Source: Kuschelorhynchus macadamiae (Eukaryota; Arthropoda; Insecta; Coleoptera; Curculionidae). From it: a DNA stretch of 64,000 nt. Each line of letters starts with the position of its first letter. The stretch's first letter is position 1. This document shows positions 44,950 through 55,439 of this stretch, piece after piece. The translations under genes and the position numbers were made by a program. The stretch lies in contig JAUTXW010005207.1 of NCBI GenBank assembly GCA_030620095.1, forward strand, positions 62,001 to 126,000, in the 5' to 3' direction. The notes below the pieces were generated by a model. The model did no database searches. It was not told the origin of the DNA and was given only the letters and a program-made list of their open reading frames with translations.

Positions 44950-45626
44950 TGTTTGGTTCAAAATTCAATTTAAACTAAATAATATTAACAATTTTCTAAT
45001 TAATAGCATCAAATCACAATTTTACTGGATTAACAATTGCTTGGACTATTAAGTACCGCACGCATGGCACCGAAGTTATTATATCGATCACATCGATATC
45101 GTATCACATAGATAGTTGTATTGAGAAAATTTCCTGAGTTTTAGATTGATCAAATATTAACTATTAATTGGGTTTTTCATTATTAAAAATCTTAACTGCC
45201 AAAAATAGATTCTGAATTGGCGCCATGTTTTGGTGAGACATACGGATGTACTGTTTTTATGTAGTCCGATTCCATAAAACCAAGTAGGTCAGTCGTTTCG
45301 AACCTCTTTTGCAAAATTTATATTGTTGAAAGCAAACATGAGATAAGTTAGTTGGAATTTAGTTAATATTTTAACTTAGTCAGCCTAGATGCTGGATTAA
45401 ATCCAATAAAATCTCAATTCAGTAATGGATTACTGCTTTCTTAAGCCATAACATCCGGTAAGTTAATTTTGAGTGTTTTCTGGCAAGAAAAATTACATTT
45501 TTGTGCATTGTGAACATGTTGACTCATTTCGCCATTTTGTTTCAGGTTTTTTTTTTCCTGTTTTTTACAATTTTTTCCCTACCACTTTCAATGGTTTTAA
45601 TTATTAATTGGAAAATGGATATTAAC
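44950..45626 (+). repeat. 5' LTR of gypsy B, left piece
   Basis: Nearly identical to 59020-59856, allowing for one 150-bp indel. It ends at GGATATTAA, where the LINE tail begins. Confidence 0.85.
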
Positions 45627-46190
45627 AAACAAACAAACAAAAGTATGCTTTATTGCCGCAGAAAAATTCTACAATTTTATGGACAAAGCAAAATATACCT
45701 AAAAATAAGACATATCAAAACATTAATCGAAAATAATTTCGACAAGTCAGTGCTTTTATTTTTAAAATGTAAATTATCAATTTACCAAATCGTAAAACAC
45801 ACGTTAGAATATAGCATAACATTGCAAACAGTAAATGAATCATGATAACCTTATAAAAGTAAACAAACACACATGTACGAGGTGAATAATTTCGATGACA
45901 TTGAAATCAAAATTGCAACTATGCGACCTTAAACTCTATGTTATTATAGTTATACAAATAATTGTGATGTTAAACAGAAGGTATATTGAACTAGTGCAGA
46001 ATGTAGTATACAAAAAGAATTAAATTGTTTTTAATCCAATACCTAACAAAAATAATTAAGTTTTAAGTGAATGTTCGACAGTTCTTTTCCCTATATAATG
46101 ATTTACAAAATTCTATGCTATGAGTTAGGACATGACTCACAAAAGATTTAAGTAAACAAGCGAGTTTAGTGACAATTTAAAGAGACTTAC

Positions 46191-48935
46191 TCACTGAAAA
46201 AAAAAATCATTAACGCTGTAAAGTGGTCTCTCAATGAGGTATGCTTTGGTGTTTTTTCGAAATTGTGCAAGCATAGGGATAGATTTTAAATGTACTGGCA
46301 GATTGTTGTAAAGTTTTATGGCGTTGTAAATAATTGATTTTTTTATTAATTCTGTGGAAGGAATGGGAAGATAAATATCATGCCTAGAGTTTCTGGTAGG
46401 GTATACATGTTGTGGCCTTTCTGGGAGGGTGTTTATATGTTTTCTCAGCAAACATACCGTTTCCAAAATAAATAATGCAGGAAGTGTTAATATTTCATGT
46501 TTTTTGAAATAGTATTGGCAGTGAGCTCTATTATTTAGACCAAACAAATAACGAATGGCTCTCTTTTGAAGCATAAAAATACTACGAAATTGCTCGGTGG
46601 TACAGCAGCCCCAAAAGGGAAGGCCATAGCGGAGGTGGGATTCAAATAAAGAGAAATAAGTAAGTCTGGCAGAAGGAACGTCTAGTTCTTTTGAAACTGA
46701 TCGAATGGCGAAGCAGGCGGTAGAAAGTTTTTTAGTTAAGGTGTCAATATGATTAGACCATTTTAGGTTGCTATTTATATTTAAACCCAGGAATTTAACC
46801 GACTCTACGTATTCAATATTGCTGTTATGTACCTGAAGTGGTTGTAAAGTTCCCTTATAAGATAACGCCACCGTTTTATCGACGTTAAAACAAAGCATAT
46901 TGGAATCGGACCAAGCCTTAATTATAACCAAGTCTTTGGAGATACTAGAGTGTAAAGACGTTGTATCAAAATCACTCCATGTTATGCTTGTGTCATCAGC
47001 AAAAAGGGAGATTCTTCCATTAATTTTAAGGTTCGTGATATCATTAATGTATAACAAAAAAAGAATAGGTCCCAAGACTGAACCTTGAGGAACTCCACTT
47101 GTAATCAACTTACAATCAGAATCGGAACCATTAGCCCTTACAAGTTGTTGCCTTTTTCCAAGATAAGATTTGAACCAATTTAAAGAAGTACCACGAATTC
47201 CATAAAAATGTAGTTTGTTTATCAGAATTTCATGACTAACACAATCAAAGGCTTTCGCATAGTCACAAAAAACTGAGGCAGTTGGGTGGTTGTTATTGAG
47301 AGATGAGTAGACGCCTCTAAGCAACGTGAACATGGCGTCACTGGTGCACTTGTTGGGTAGAAATCCGAACTGCTCCGGGGATATTATCTGATGTTTCAGG
47401 AGAAATGGCATAAGACGGTTCTTCAGTAGCCTTTCGATGATTTTTGATAGCACTGGTAGTAGTGCAATTGGGCGATAATTGCAAGAGTTAGTTTTTTCGC
47501 CGCCTTTATGAAGTGGAATAATTATAGCTGTTTTAAGGCAATCAGGGAATACACCTTTTATAAAGGACTCATTTATTAATGTTGTAAGGGCCTCTATGAC
47601 TGGGAGTGGCAAGTTCAGGAATATTCTAATTGATAGGCCATCAGTGCTACACGAAGATTTACTTTTAATATTATGTATTACCTTCAATAGTTCAGTGTTG
47701 CTAACGGGACTTAAGAAAAAGCTATCAGCTAAATTTTTTGAAGGAGGGAGAAACGAAAGAGGGTCCAAACTTGGCGAGATACTAGAGGTAACATTTTTGC
47801 TTACATTAATAAAATAATCATTTAGATCATTAGCCCCTGGCAAGTTCTGAGTCACAGGGTTTGATTTGTTTCTGAGGTTATTGATGATGGACCAGGTTTC
47901 TTTTGAAACGTTATTAGAGTTTGTTAGACGTTTTCGGTAGTGTAATTTTTTTGCTGACTTAATAAGAGTAGTGTAGATCCTCCTATAATTAGAGATATAG
48001 TCGAGAATAAGAAAGGAGTCGGTGAATTTTTTTATATATGAGAGCGAGCGCATATTTTTAGCAGAAATTCGTATTCCTTTCGTGGTCCACGGTTTATGCC
48101 GCTTAGGTTTGATATTCTTAAGCGGGAAGGCCTTGTTAAAAGCACTTAAAGTTTTATTTAAAAAAGTTCTGAAGTTTGTGTTGACATTATCAGATTCAAA
48201 ATTCCAATTGGTGTTAAAGCAAATATTATGAAATACTGAGAAATTTGCGGCCGAGAAAATTCTGCCCCGATGGCGAGATCTTGGTAAGGGCCTAATAGGT
48301 AAACTAAACCTGGAAATTACCGCCTCGTGATCGGAAAGACCTGAGTTATAGACCTGTGATTGCACCTCTGATGGAGAAAAATCAGACGCCATGTAATCGA
48401 TGATAGAAGAAGAGTTTTTTGAAATTCTAGTTGGCGAGGATACATGCATTGAAAGACCGAAAGAGTCGAATATAGAAATTAGATATTTCTGGATGGCACA
48501 AACAGTAGCATAGTCAATATTAAAGTCTCCGCATAGAATTTTTTTACCTTTAATCGGTAGGCTGTCTAGCAAACTTACCAGGCTATTTAAAAATGATTGT
48601 ACATCAGAGTTTGGTGATCTATAAATACAAATTACATAAAGATCAAGGTTTTGATTATATACTATAGAGAATTCAAAAGAGCTATCCGCTAACAAATGAT
48701 CATATTTAGATACCGACATGAAATCTCCATTTAGGGATAGAATCAGTGTTCCCCCATGAGCTGAGTTTTTTCTGTCATATCTAGCTACTGTGGTATACCT
48801 CTCAATATAAAAGGGTTCGTTTAGATTCAGCCAGTGCTCAGTAATTGCAACAAGTTGGGGGAACTCCAATTCTTCCAGAAATAGGTACAACTCGTCAGTT
48901 TTATTTCTTAGAGAAGCAATATTAATTAGAACCAT
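46191..48935 (-). CDS. LINE ORF2: APE endonuclease-reverse transcriptase
   Basis: A 914-residue open protein. Residues ~1-215 are the apurinic/apyrimidinic-type endonuclease: VAITEHWLN (the catalytic Glu), ICIYRSPNSD, GDFNID, SSIIDYM and LSDHEAV. Residues ~430-700 are the RT: KSSCSTDGLSIR, NYRPIALLPVLSKIIERLL, FCDYAKAFDCVSHEILINKL, SGVPQGSVLGPILFLLYIND and the intact catalytic FADDTSITW. The C-terminal 200 residues contain KFLGLNINSNLKWSNHI and RYGLPFWG, typical of CR1/Jockey elements. No RNase H domain. All key residues look intact. It would nick target DNA and copy the element RNA. The ATG chosen is the first in the frame; homologous elements often start slightly upstream. Confidence 0.92.
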   Translation of the reverse strand: MVLINIASLRNKTDELYLFLEELEFPQLVAITEHWLNLNEPFYIERYTTVARYDRKNSAHGGTLILSLNGDFMSVSKYDHLLADSSFEFSIVYNQNLDLYVICIYRSPNSDVQSFLNSLVSLLDSLPIKGKKILCGDFNIDYATVCAIQKYLISIFDSFGLSMHVSSPTRISKNSSSIIDYMASDFSPSEVQSQVYNSGLSDHEAVISRFSLPIRPLPRSRHRGRIFSAANFSVFHNICFNTNWNFESDNVNTNFRTFLNKTLSAFNKAFPLKNIKPKRHKPWTTKGIRISAKNMRSLSYIKKFTDSFLILDYISNYRRIYTTLIKSAKKLHYRKRLTNSNNVSKETWSIINNLRNKSNPVTQNLPGANDLNDYFINVSKNVTSSISPSLDPLSFLPPSKNLADSFFLSPVSNTELLKVIHNIKSKSSCSTDGLSIRIFLNLPLPVIEALTTLINESFIKGVFPDCLKTAIIIPLHKGGEKTNSCNYRPIALLPVLSKIIERLLKNRLMPFLLKHQIISPEQFGFLPNKCTSDAMFTLLRGVYSSLNNNHPTASVFCDYAKAFDCVSHEILINKLHFYGIRGTSLNWFKSYLGKRQQLVRANGSDSDCKLITSGVPQGSVLGPILFLLYINDITNLKINGRISLFADDTSITWSDFDTTSLHSSISKDLVIIKAWSDSNMLCFNVDKTVALSYKGTLQPLQVHNSNIEYVESVKFLGLNINSNLKWSNHIDTLTKKLSTACFAIRSVSKELDVPSARLTYFSLFESHLRYGLPFWGCCTTEQFRSIFMLQKRAIRYLFGLNNRAHCQYYFKKHEILTLPALFILETVCLLRKHINTLPERPQHVYPTRNSRHDIYLPIPSTELIKKSIIYNAIKLYNNLPVHLKSIPMLAQFRKNTKAYLIERPLYSVNDFFFQ

Positions 48936-48997
48936 ATTAAGACTAGTAACAACAGGAAGTTTTGAGGAATCTAGTTCCTCAGGACACGTCGTGTTTT

Positions 48998-50653
48998 CTA
49001 AAAATTTTTTTTGGGAGAATTGCTGGTAAAATAATTTTTATGGCATTCTCTGGTCCTCTGAAGATGAATCGATCTCTCCGAAGATATGTAGGATCCATAG
49101 GCTGCAAGATCCGCTTCCACTTCTGCTGCGTTAAATCCGTAAGCAGCATGAAAATCGAAATATATCTTGTGTAGGGTTCTATAATCTATAGGAATGCCTT
49201 CAGAAGCCAAAAACAGCCTGGTGCTTGTATTTGTAAACCCTTCAAAGTGAATTGGCGCAGGTTGGTCGTGCAGGAAGGCGAGATATAACTTGAAGGCCTT
49301 TAAAATGGCTGGTTCTCTTAGTCTAGACATGAGGAAACGGTTATCAGAACTTTTTTCGGTTCGCGTAAGCTTCACTGTTGGGGGAGACATTGGATCAAAA
49401 ATAGGTTCTTGGTCAGTAGGAGCTTTCTTGGAAAGACTATAGCAGTTGTCGCTCAACAAGACATCTGCTTTGCAGGCAGCAATGGCCTCTTTGTCAGAAG
49501 ATATTATAGTGCCCTTTTGAGAAATTGGAGAGGAGACAACCAGTGAACTGACGGAGCTCGAGTTGGTGGGCAGTTTTTTCGGTGTGGAGGGAGGTGGGAG
49601 GTTCGGTGTAGATTTTTCTGTAAGTTCGGATACAGCTGACCGTTTTATTACTACGCCATGTGGCCATAGATTGCTGTCTAAAAGCTTTTCAGCTGACTTT
49701 TTTGACTGAGTTCCAATTTTAAAATCAATGTTTGAGATATGATTTATTAGGTGGTAGCATCGAATAAACTCTGTAGTCCCAAGCTTTTCCTTAACGTAGT
49801 GAACTATGTTGTTAGGCGTAAACCCTGCAGGAAGATTTCTTACGACTACATAGTGCCACCGTTGTGTATTATTACAAGCCAGCTTGCTGGAGCCTTCAGT
49901 AGTACTGGGAATATCCGTAGGTGTTACCTCAGTTTGTGTAGAGGCGGTGGAGCAGGTAGTTTCCATAGTTGGTGTAGGCAAGGGTATGGTGGTAGGGTAT
50001 GTATTTTTGATATGCTTACACTTATGTTGGCTTTCATATTTGGAGTATAACTCCTTTACCAAGTCAGTTACACAAGTTAGGTTGCTCTTTATGTTAGCAA
50101 TACCTGCTTTTAATTCAATTGAAGAGGAGTCCTGTACTTGGATTTTTATCACTTCTTCGGCATTGTTGAAGAGGATTTGGGAAATATTGAAAATATTCTG
50201 TTCCATATCCCTTAGAGACTTTAATAACATATCTGGTTTGTAAGCGGAAAACTCCCTCGAGAGATTATGGATATCGTCAATTTTTTTCTCCATGAGATCC
50301 CACCTGGATTCACTCTTCACTAAAATGTCATACATTTCAGAAATTGTCGGTACACTACTTGACAATTGAGATACACGGTTTGCGACTGAATCAAAAAGTT
50401 CATGTGGAATCAAATTTTGAGATACCTTTGTGATTTTATCGTTGAGATATTTCAAACTAGGGGAGTCGCACAGGGCGCAGAAAAATCGGAGGTGGGTTGA
50501 TTTTTGTAATATCAAGATTTTTGTGGTAGCCTTATCAAGGCCCGTGCAATTCATGCAAAAAGATCGTTTACACTCGCCACTACAACGAAGTTTATTGTAT
50601 TTGTCTTTCTCTGAAAACTCTTTACGGCAATTGTCACACTTGTATTCAGCCAT
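48998..50653 (-). CDS. LINE ORF1 protein with N-terminal PHD-like finger
   Basis: 551 residues from the ATG at 50653; an in-frame ATG at 50680 is also possible, but the finger begins at MAEYKCDNC. Residues 1-55 are a PHD-type C4HC3 finger (CDNC, CSGEC, CMNC, HLRFFCALC). A region of predicted coiled coil (residues ~70-200) and a Ser/Thr/Pro-rich linker follow. A conserved RNA-binding-like stretch (WHYVVVRNLPAGFTPNNIVH) comes next, and then a C-terminal segment HFEGFTNTSTRLFLASEGIP. PHD fingers in ORF1 are known from CR1-type LINEs. The likely role is RNA packaging and chromatin targeting. Open, no visible lesion. Confidence 0.82.
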   Translation of the reverse strand: MAEYKCDNCRKEFSEKDKYNKLRCSGECKRSFCMNCTGLDKATTKILILQKSTHLRFFCALCDSPSLKYLNDKITKVSQNLIPHELFDSVANRVSQLSSSVPTISEMYDILVKSESRWDLMEKKIDDIHNLSREFSAYKPDMLLKSLRDMEQNIFNISQILFNNAEEVIKIQVQDSSSIELKAGIANIKSNLTCVTDLVKELYSKYESQHKCKHIKNTYPTTIPLPTPTMETTCSTASTQTEVTPTDIPSTTEGSSKLACNNTQRWHYVVVRNLPAGFTPNNIVHYVKEKLGTTEFIRCYHLINHISNIDFKIGTQSKKSAEKLLDSNLWPHGVVIKRSAVSELTEKSTPNLPPPSTPKKLPTNSSSVSSLVVSSPISQKGTIISSDKEAIAACKADVLLSDNCYSLSKKAPTDQEPIFDPMSPPTVKLTRTEKSSDNRFLMSRLREPAILKAFKLYLAFLHDQPAPIHFEGFTNTSTRLFLASEGIPIDYRTLHKIYFDFHAAYGFNAAEVEADLAAYGSYISSERSIHLQRTRECHKNYFTSNSPKKNF

Positions 50654-51160
50654 ATTTAGAAAATGAATAATTCGAAACAAAAATACACAGCGAAAAGTAA
50701 AAGTAAATAATCAATAAAATAAAGAATTTATTGCATAATTCAAATTAAAAGTAATTCCTGGGCGAGGGAAATTTAATGGTAACTATTTTGTGGTAAATCT
50801 TCTCAATTCCTGGAGGAAGAAGTCCTTTTTTAGTACCGTGCGGTCATTTTTCTGGAAAAGTGCTGTGTGGCCAGTTCCAGGGTGTCATTGTTCCTGTTTT
50901 GGACTTGGGTAGTCTACAAGGAATGACGCCATGGCAAGGATATCCTCCCGGACATATGTTGAAAAGATAAGTGATTTATAATTTTCTTATTTTTGCTTCT
51001 TTGGATTGATGTAGTGGCCATGCATTAATTCATTAGGAATTACTTAATGCTTATTTGAAAACTACATACCGAAACCTCTCTTCAGTCTTCAATTCCTTCT
51101 CTTTATTAATTAATAATTATCTTCAAAAAATATATAAATGGTATAAATTATAAATTATTG

Positions 51161-51164
<4 letters not shown>

Positions 51165-51210
<46 letters not shown>
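51165..51210. repeat. (TA)n microsatellite in the 5' LTR
   Basis: 46 bp of uninterrupted TA; the homologous tract in the 3' LTR is at 60324-60357. Confidence 0.95.
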
Positions 51211-51215
<5 letters not shown>

Positions 51216-51777
51216 TTTCGTCTCGATTTACGTAAAATTTAAACATATCTTCTTGATTTAAATATATCAAATTTAATGTAGGTATAAATCAATACTTACA
51301 CTGTGTATAAATATTGTCTATGTGGCATTGGTATATTTACTTATAAAAATTATTATCTGTACTAAAATATTAATTTCTTAAAGATTTTGGACATTTACGT
51401 TTATCCTAATTAGGTATAAAATTTTTCTTTCTTATAAATTATGTGAGTGTATATTAAATCAAGGTATCATACTAGTGAGTAATACGTAATACCATTGATA
51501 TTTCACTAATTTAAATTTAAGATTGTGGCATTTTATTTCATGGTAAATTTATTGGGATTATGGAACTGTAATTTTGATTTTCTTTTCTATTGTAATTTTC
51601 CTCTAATATCAAATTGGACTTTTTAAATTAAAATTTCTCTTATTCTATCTTAATTTGAATTTATAATAACTTGACTATTTATGATTAAATTTTTTCTACT
51701 TAAGAAATTTGCTTAAAAGTGTCTAGAATTATCTAGAGTCATGTTGTCATTTTAGAAATTTTGCATAAGGTCAAATA

Positions 51778-52115
51778 TCAACCGATCATAAAATTGAGTT
51801 TCATTGTTTGTTTGTTCAAAAGAACTTCATAATATCAACTAATTAAATTAAATCAACCTGATTTAAGATCAGCTGCTTTACTAATTAATATTCAACAACC
51901 GAACACATAATTGAGTTTCATGGTTTGCTTGTTCGAAAAGAACTTCATATTATCTACTAATTAAATTAAATCAAACTGATAAAAGATCAGCTGCTTAACT
52001 AATTGATAATCAACAACCGAACACATAATTGAGTTTCATTGTTTGTTTGTTCACAAAGAACTTCACATAAATAAAATTCAATCATACTGATAAACGATCA
52101 GCTGCTTAAAAAATA
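51778..52115 (+). repeat. 117-bp tandem repeat, three units, in the 5' LTR
   Basis: Each unit has ATTGAGTTTCAT(T/G)GTTTG, TTGTTC, AAGAACTTCA, ATTAAATTAAATCAA, CTGAT and GATCAGCTGCTT. Starts are spaced 117 and 118 bp. The third copy is shorter. Each unit keeps the palindromic CAGCTG, an E-box. It may act as a promoter-proximal enhancer of the retrotransposon; that is inference. Confidence 0.8.
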
Positions 52116-52891
52116 TTAAAAAAATCTAATTACCAACTAAATTAATTTAACCCATTTAATTTCTTTAGATCTATATGATTTTCTTATCCTTGCTGACTTA
52201 AATCGTAATTTATTATCTTTGTTAAATTGAATCGTTTGAATATGTTAACTTAATTTTATGAGAAAATGTACTTTCTAACCTTAATGTAATAATTAATTGA
52301 TTTTTATGCATATATTGAGAAAAAATAAATAATTAAATCTTTTCCAAAATATAAAATATAATCATTTCAATTGTAAGAGAAATTTAATTTCACTTCCACT
52401 TCTAAATTGTTATTAATCTATATATGTGGAAATTTATAAACTGACGTATGTCAGGTACTTATATTGTAAAAATTGAAAACAATATTAAAAAAAAACACGG
52501 TCCAAGGAAAAATAAATTGGTAGTTACGTGATTTTGTTTTTCATTTATTTAATTTAGGTCACATTAACGTATATTTTATCTTTATTTTTTATTAAATATC
52601 TAAACCTAATTATTTTAAGTTGCTCTCTTCCTTTATTTTATATCTGTATATCTTTCTTCTTCGAGCTCCTATAGCTCTGGCGCCCATAGCCAAATTATAA
52701 AAAAACTTTTCCAACGTTTACTAAGTTCAATTAGCCGGAGTATTTTACATTAAAATTATAATCTTATTAAGTTGCTCTAAAACATCAGCTAGCTGAGTCG
52801 AACGATTTTATAATAGTTTTTCTTAGTGATCTTAAGAGTCATTTAACAAACATAAAAATATAAAAAAAGCACTAAAGAAAACTTTATAAAC

Positions 52892-52909
52892 TGGCACCTA
52901 AAACGTGGG
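52892..52909 (+). promoter_or_regulatory. Probable primer-binding site of gypsy B
   Basis: TGGCACCTAAAACGTGGG begins with TGG, the usual complement of a tRNA 3' end CCA, and lies 150 bp upstream of gag. The tRNA was not identified. Confidence 0.5.
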
Positions 52910-53059
52910 GCTCCGCAAATTGTACTTGCAAAATTTAATAAATATTTATATCAACAATAATTTGGCAAAATATTTCTCTTTTTTCTTTTCTTTGTAAATA
53001 AGCTGCCCTGCTGCAGATTTGTTTAAATTAGTTCTAGTACTGTATATTTTTAGTTTAAT

Positions 53060-53767
53060 ATGGCTACTTTGAATCCTACCTATCTTCGGAAGGACGAATT
53101 ATCATGGGAACTTGGAATCAGAGGTATTCAAGTTAATTCTAAGGACACTCCTGACCAGCTTAAAGTAATTTTAAGAAATTTGTTAAAAGACGAAGGAAAT
53201 GTAGTGTCTAGTTCTCATCCGCAAGTTCCAATGGATTTTGAATTGGAAGCTGTCATTTGCCAAAGAAAATTATCAATATTCAAGGATTTCGTAACATTAT
53301 TTAATTCTGACCGACGTCATGTTGATTATAAAAAATTAAAATCTAGTTTAATTCATGTCAAAAATACAATTTGCTATTTAAATCCAAAATACATTGATCA
53401 AACATATTTAAAATCACAACTTTTCTCTCAAGTAACTTCTTTAATTGAAAAGTTAAAATCTAAAGCTTTAAATAATGAAATAAATTTGTTAGACTTATCA
53501 GATTCAAATTTAGGTGATCAAGAGTTTGAGAGTGATCAGAGTTCTGTTTCTCAAGCAACAGCAATTCAATCTACTTCTCGTAAAGTATCATTTCTTGATG
53601 AAAATCAAAATTCTAACTCCAGTAGAACTAAAAATGTTATAATTCATTCTGATATTTTATTGAAACATGGTCATAATCATGGCTCTGAAGATACTCAAAA
53701 TAAAGAGAATAATCAACGTATCGTTCAACCTGTCAATCATGACAATAAAATGCAGCCTTTTCATTAA
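53060..53767 (+). pseudogene. gypsy B gag, N-terminal part (stops in frame)
   Basis: 235 codons from ATG 53060: MATLNPTYLRKDELSWELGI, then a helical Leu/Lys-rich region and a Ser/Asn-rich tail. The next ORF (53771) is in the same frame, separated only by TAA at 53765-53767. Either a nonsense mutation or a programmed readthrough point splits Gag. Function: structural protein of the retrotransposon particle. Confidence 0.75.
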
Positions 53768-53770
53768 AGT

Positions 53771-55339
53771 ATGTCTGAAAATTTCATAAATGATAAACAC
53801 AATAATGCACATCTATCTACCCCTCAAAATGCCTTTTTACCTCAAAATATATGTACAGTAGTATCAAACTCTCATAATACTTTGGTACCTCAGAATTCTC
53901 ATAATAGTTTTCAAAATTTTCATATACCGTCAGGTGTAGGATCTGAAAATTATATAACTAGAAGCGATTTAGGTCCTCAAAGTCAACAAAACCTCCAGTT
54001 ACATTTACCAAATAGTAGCGTAAATTCAAATAATATACCAATTAATTGTCAAAATAATGCTTTGCTTAATAGTAACATTAATAATTGCAATAAACATTTA
54101 AGCAAAAATACATATATATGTTTAAATAATGATATTTTACAGACGGGTTATCAGATTAGTAATCACCTAAGTTCGTTATATAATAATAATAATATATCTG
54201 TAAGTCAATCTAATACCTTAAGTAATAATCAAAATGTAATTAAGAACCAGCCTAGTTGTTTGAGTAATAATAAAATGCGTACGTGTCAATGTAGTACTTT
54301 AAATAATAGTCAAAATCTAATTAATAATCAGCCTAATTCTTTATATAATAACAATATACCTATGAGTCAATTTAATACTTTAAATAATCATAATATATTA
54401 CCGTCTTATGATTCTAATATTCTGACACAAAACCCACATATTCCTAATTTTTCTGATAATAATTTTAATAGAATTCCACCCTTTAGTAGAAATAATTTAA
54501 AATATAATGGCCAAAACCAAAGTCTTCATAGTTTTTTGGAAAAAATTGAAAGAGTTTTGTTTAGCTCACAGAATATCAAAAAATAATCTGTTAAATTTTG
54601 CTCACGAATTTTTTGAGGGAGATATTTTAATCTGGTATCGTGCGATTAGAAATACTATCTATTCTTGGGATGAATTAATATATCGTTTAAGATTAGATTT
54701 TTTGCCTATCGATTATGAATTAAAACTATGAGATGAAGTACGCAGTAGAACTCAAGGAAGTACTGAAGCTTTAATTTACATTGCGGTTATGGAAAATTTA
54801 TTTAAACGTTTTGTCAATCCTATTGATGAATCTGTCCAATTAAAATTAATATTAAGAAATTTGCTTCCTTACTATCAGCAACAATTAGTGCTTAGAGTTC
54901 CTACATCTCTTGTAGAATTAAAAAATCTCTGTAGAATTTTGGAAGATACTAGATTACGTACAGAAAATTTTCAGGGTCCTCCTACTATTTCTCACAATAC
55001 AATAGAGCCAGAGTTAGCCTATAAAAAAACATCAGTACCTAAAAGGAATTATTCTATACATGAGTTATCAGATGAATCAAATATTAACTCTTCTCAAATT
55101 GTTAATCAAGACATAAAGTTTAATAGTGACCATCATAAGAAAAAAGAACAGAAAACAGAAAGTTCTAAAAATAATAATTTTTCTTATATAAAAAAATTTC
55201 ATAAAAATATAAAGTGCTTCAATTGTGATGAAACTGGACATCATTTTAGAGATTGCAATAAAGAAAAAACTATTTTTTGGTTTAGCTGTGGAAATAAAAA
55301 TGTTATTAAGCCAAATTGTACAAATTGTTCAAAAAACTG
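53771..55339 (+). pseudogene. gypsy B gag, capsid and nucleocapsid part
   Basis: 53771-54586 is an Asn/Ser/Gln-rich, low-complexity region leading into the capsid start (NGQNQSLHSFLEKIERVL). A one-base shift near 54580 leads to LNFAHEFFEGDILIWYRAIR and YRLRLDFLPIDYELKL, a stop (54729), then LKLILRNLLPYYQQQL and SLVELKNLCRILED in another frame (54789-55340). A CCHC zinc knuckle CFNCDETGHHFRDC (55217-55258) follows, then a second one that has lost its first Cys (FWFSCGNKNVIKPNC). The capsid signature (WYRA...SWDEL...L...F) matches Ty3/gypsy Gag. Two lesions. Confidence 0.82.
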
Positions 55340-55439
55340 AATAGGCACAACTTTAAGTTCGGCAAATGTTGTTCAAGATGTTATTTTAAGTCCGAACCAA
55401 TATCAATTAAAAAACTTTATATTAAGAATAAACATAAAT

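Larger units (their letters stand above)
45627..50692 (-). mobile_element. Full-length CR1/Jockey-like LINE inserted in the gypsy B 5' LTR
   Basis: On the minus strand it has a 5' leader, ORF1 (50653-48998), a 62-bp gap, ORF2 (48935-46191), a 3' UTR and a short (GTTT)n tail at 45627-45643. Both ORFs are open. The 3' LTR of gypsy B (59851-59870, GATATTAAAAGTAAAAAATC) gives the pre-insertion site. The region after the right junction (AAAAGTAAAAGTAAATAATC) suggests a short AT-rich target duplication. It is among the youngest elements in the window. Confidence 0.88.
50693..52891 (+). repeat. 5' LTR of gypsy B, right piece (and leader)
   Basis: 50693-51210 is nearly identical to 59858-60357. Beyond the (TA)n tract the 3' copy is lost, so 51211-52891 has no partner here. 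It is called LTR only because the primer-binding site follows at 52892. It contains three 117-bp tandem units (51778-52115). Confidence 0.65.

Noticed and set aside
49751..50243. Plus-strand ORFs opposite LINE ORF1
   Set aside because: Shadows of the minus-strand ORF1; no independent signal.
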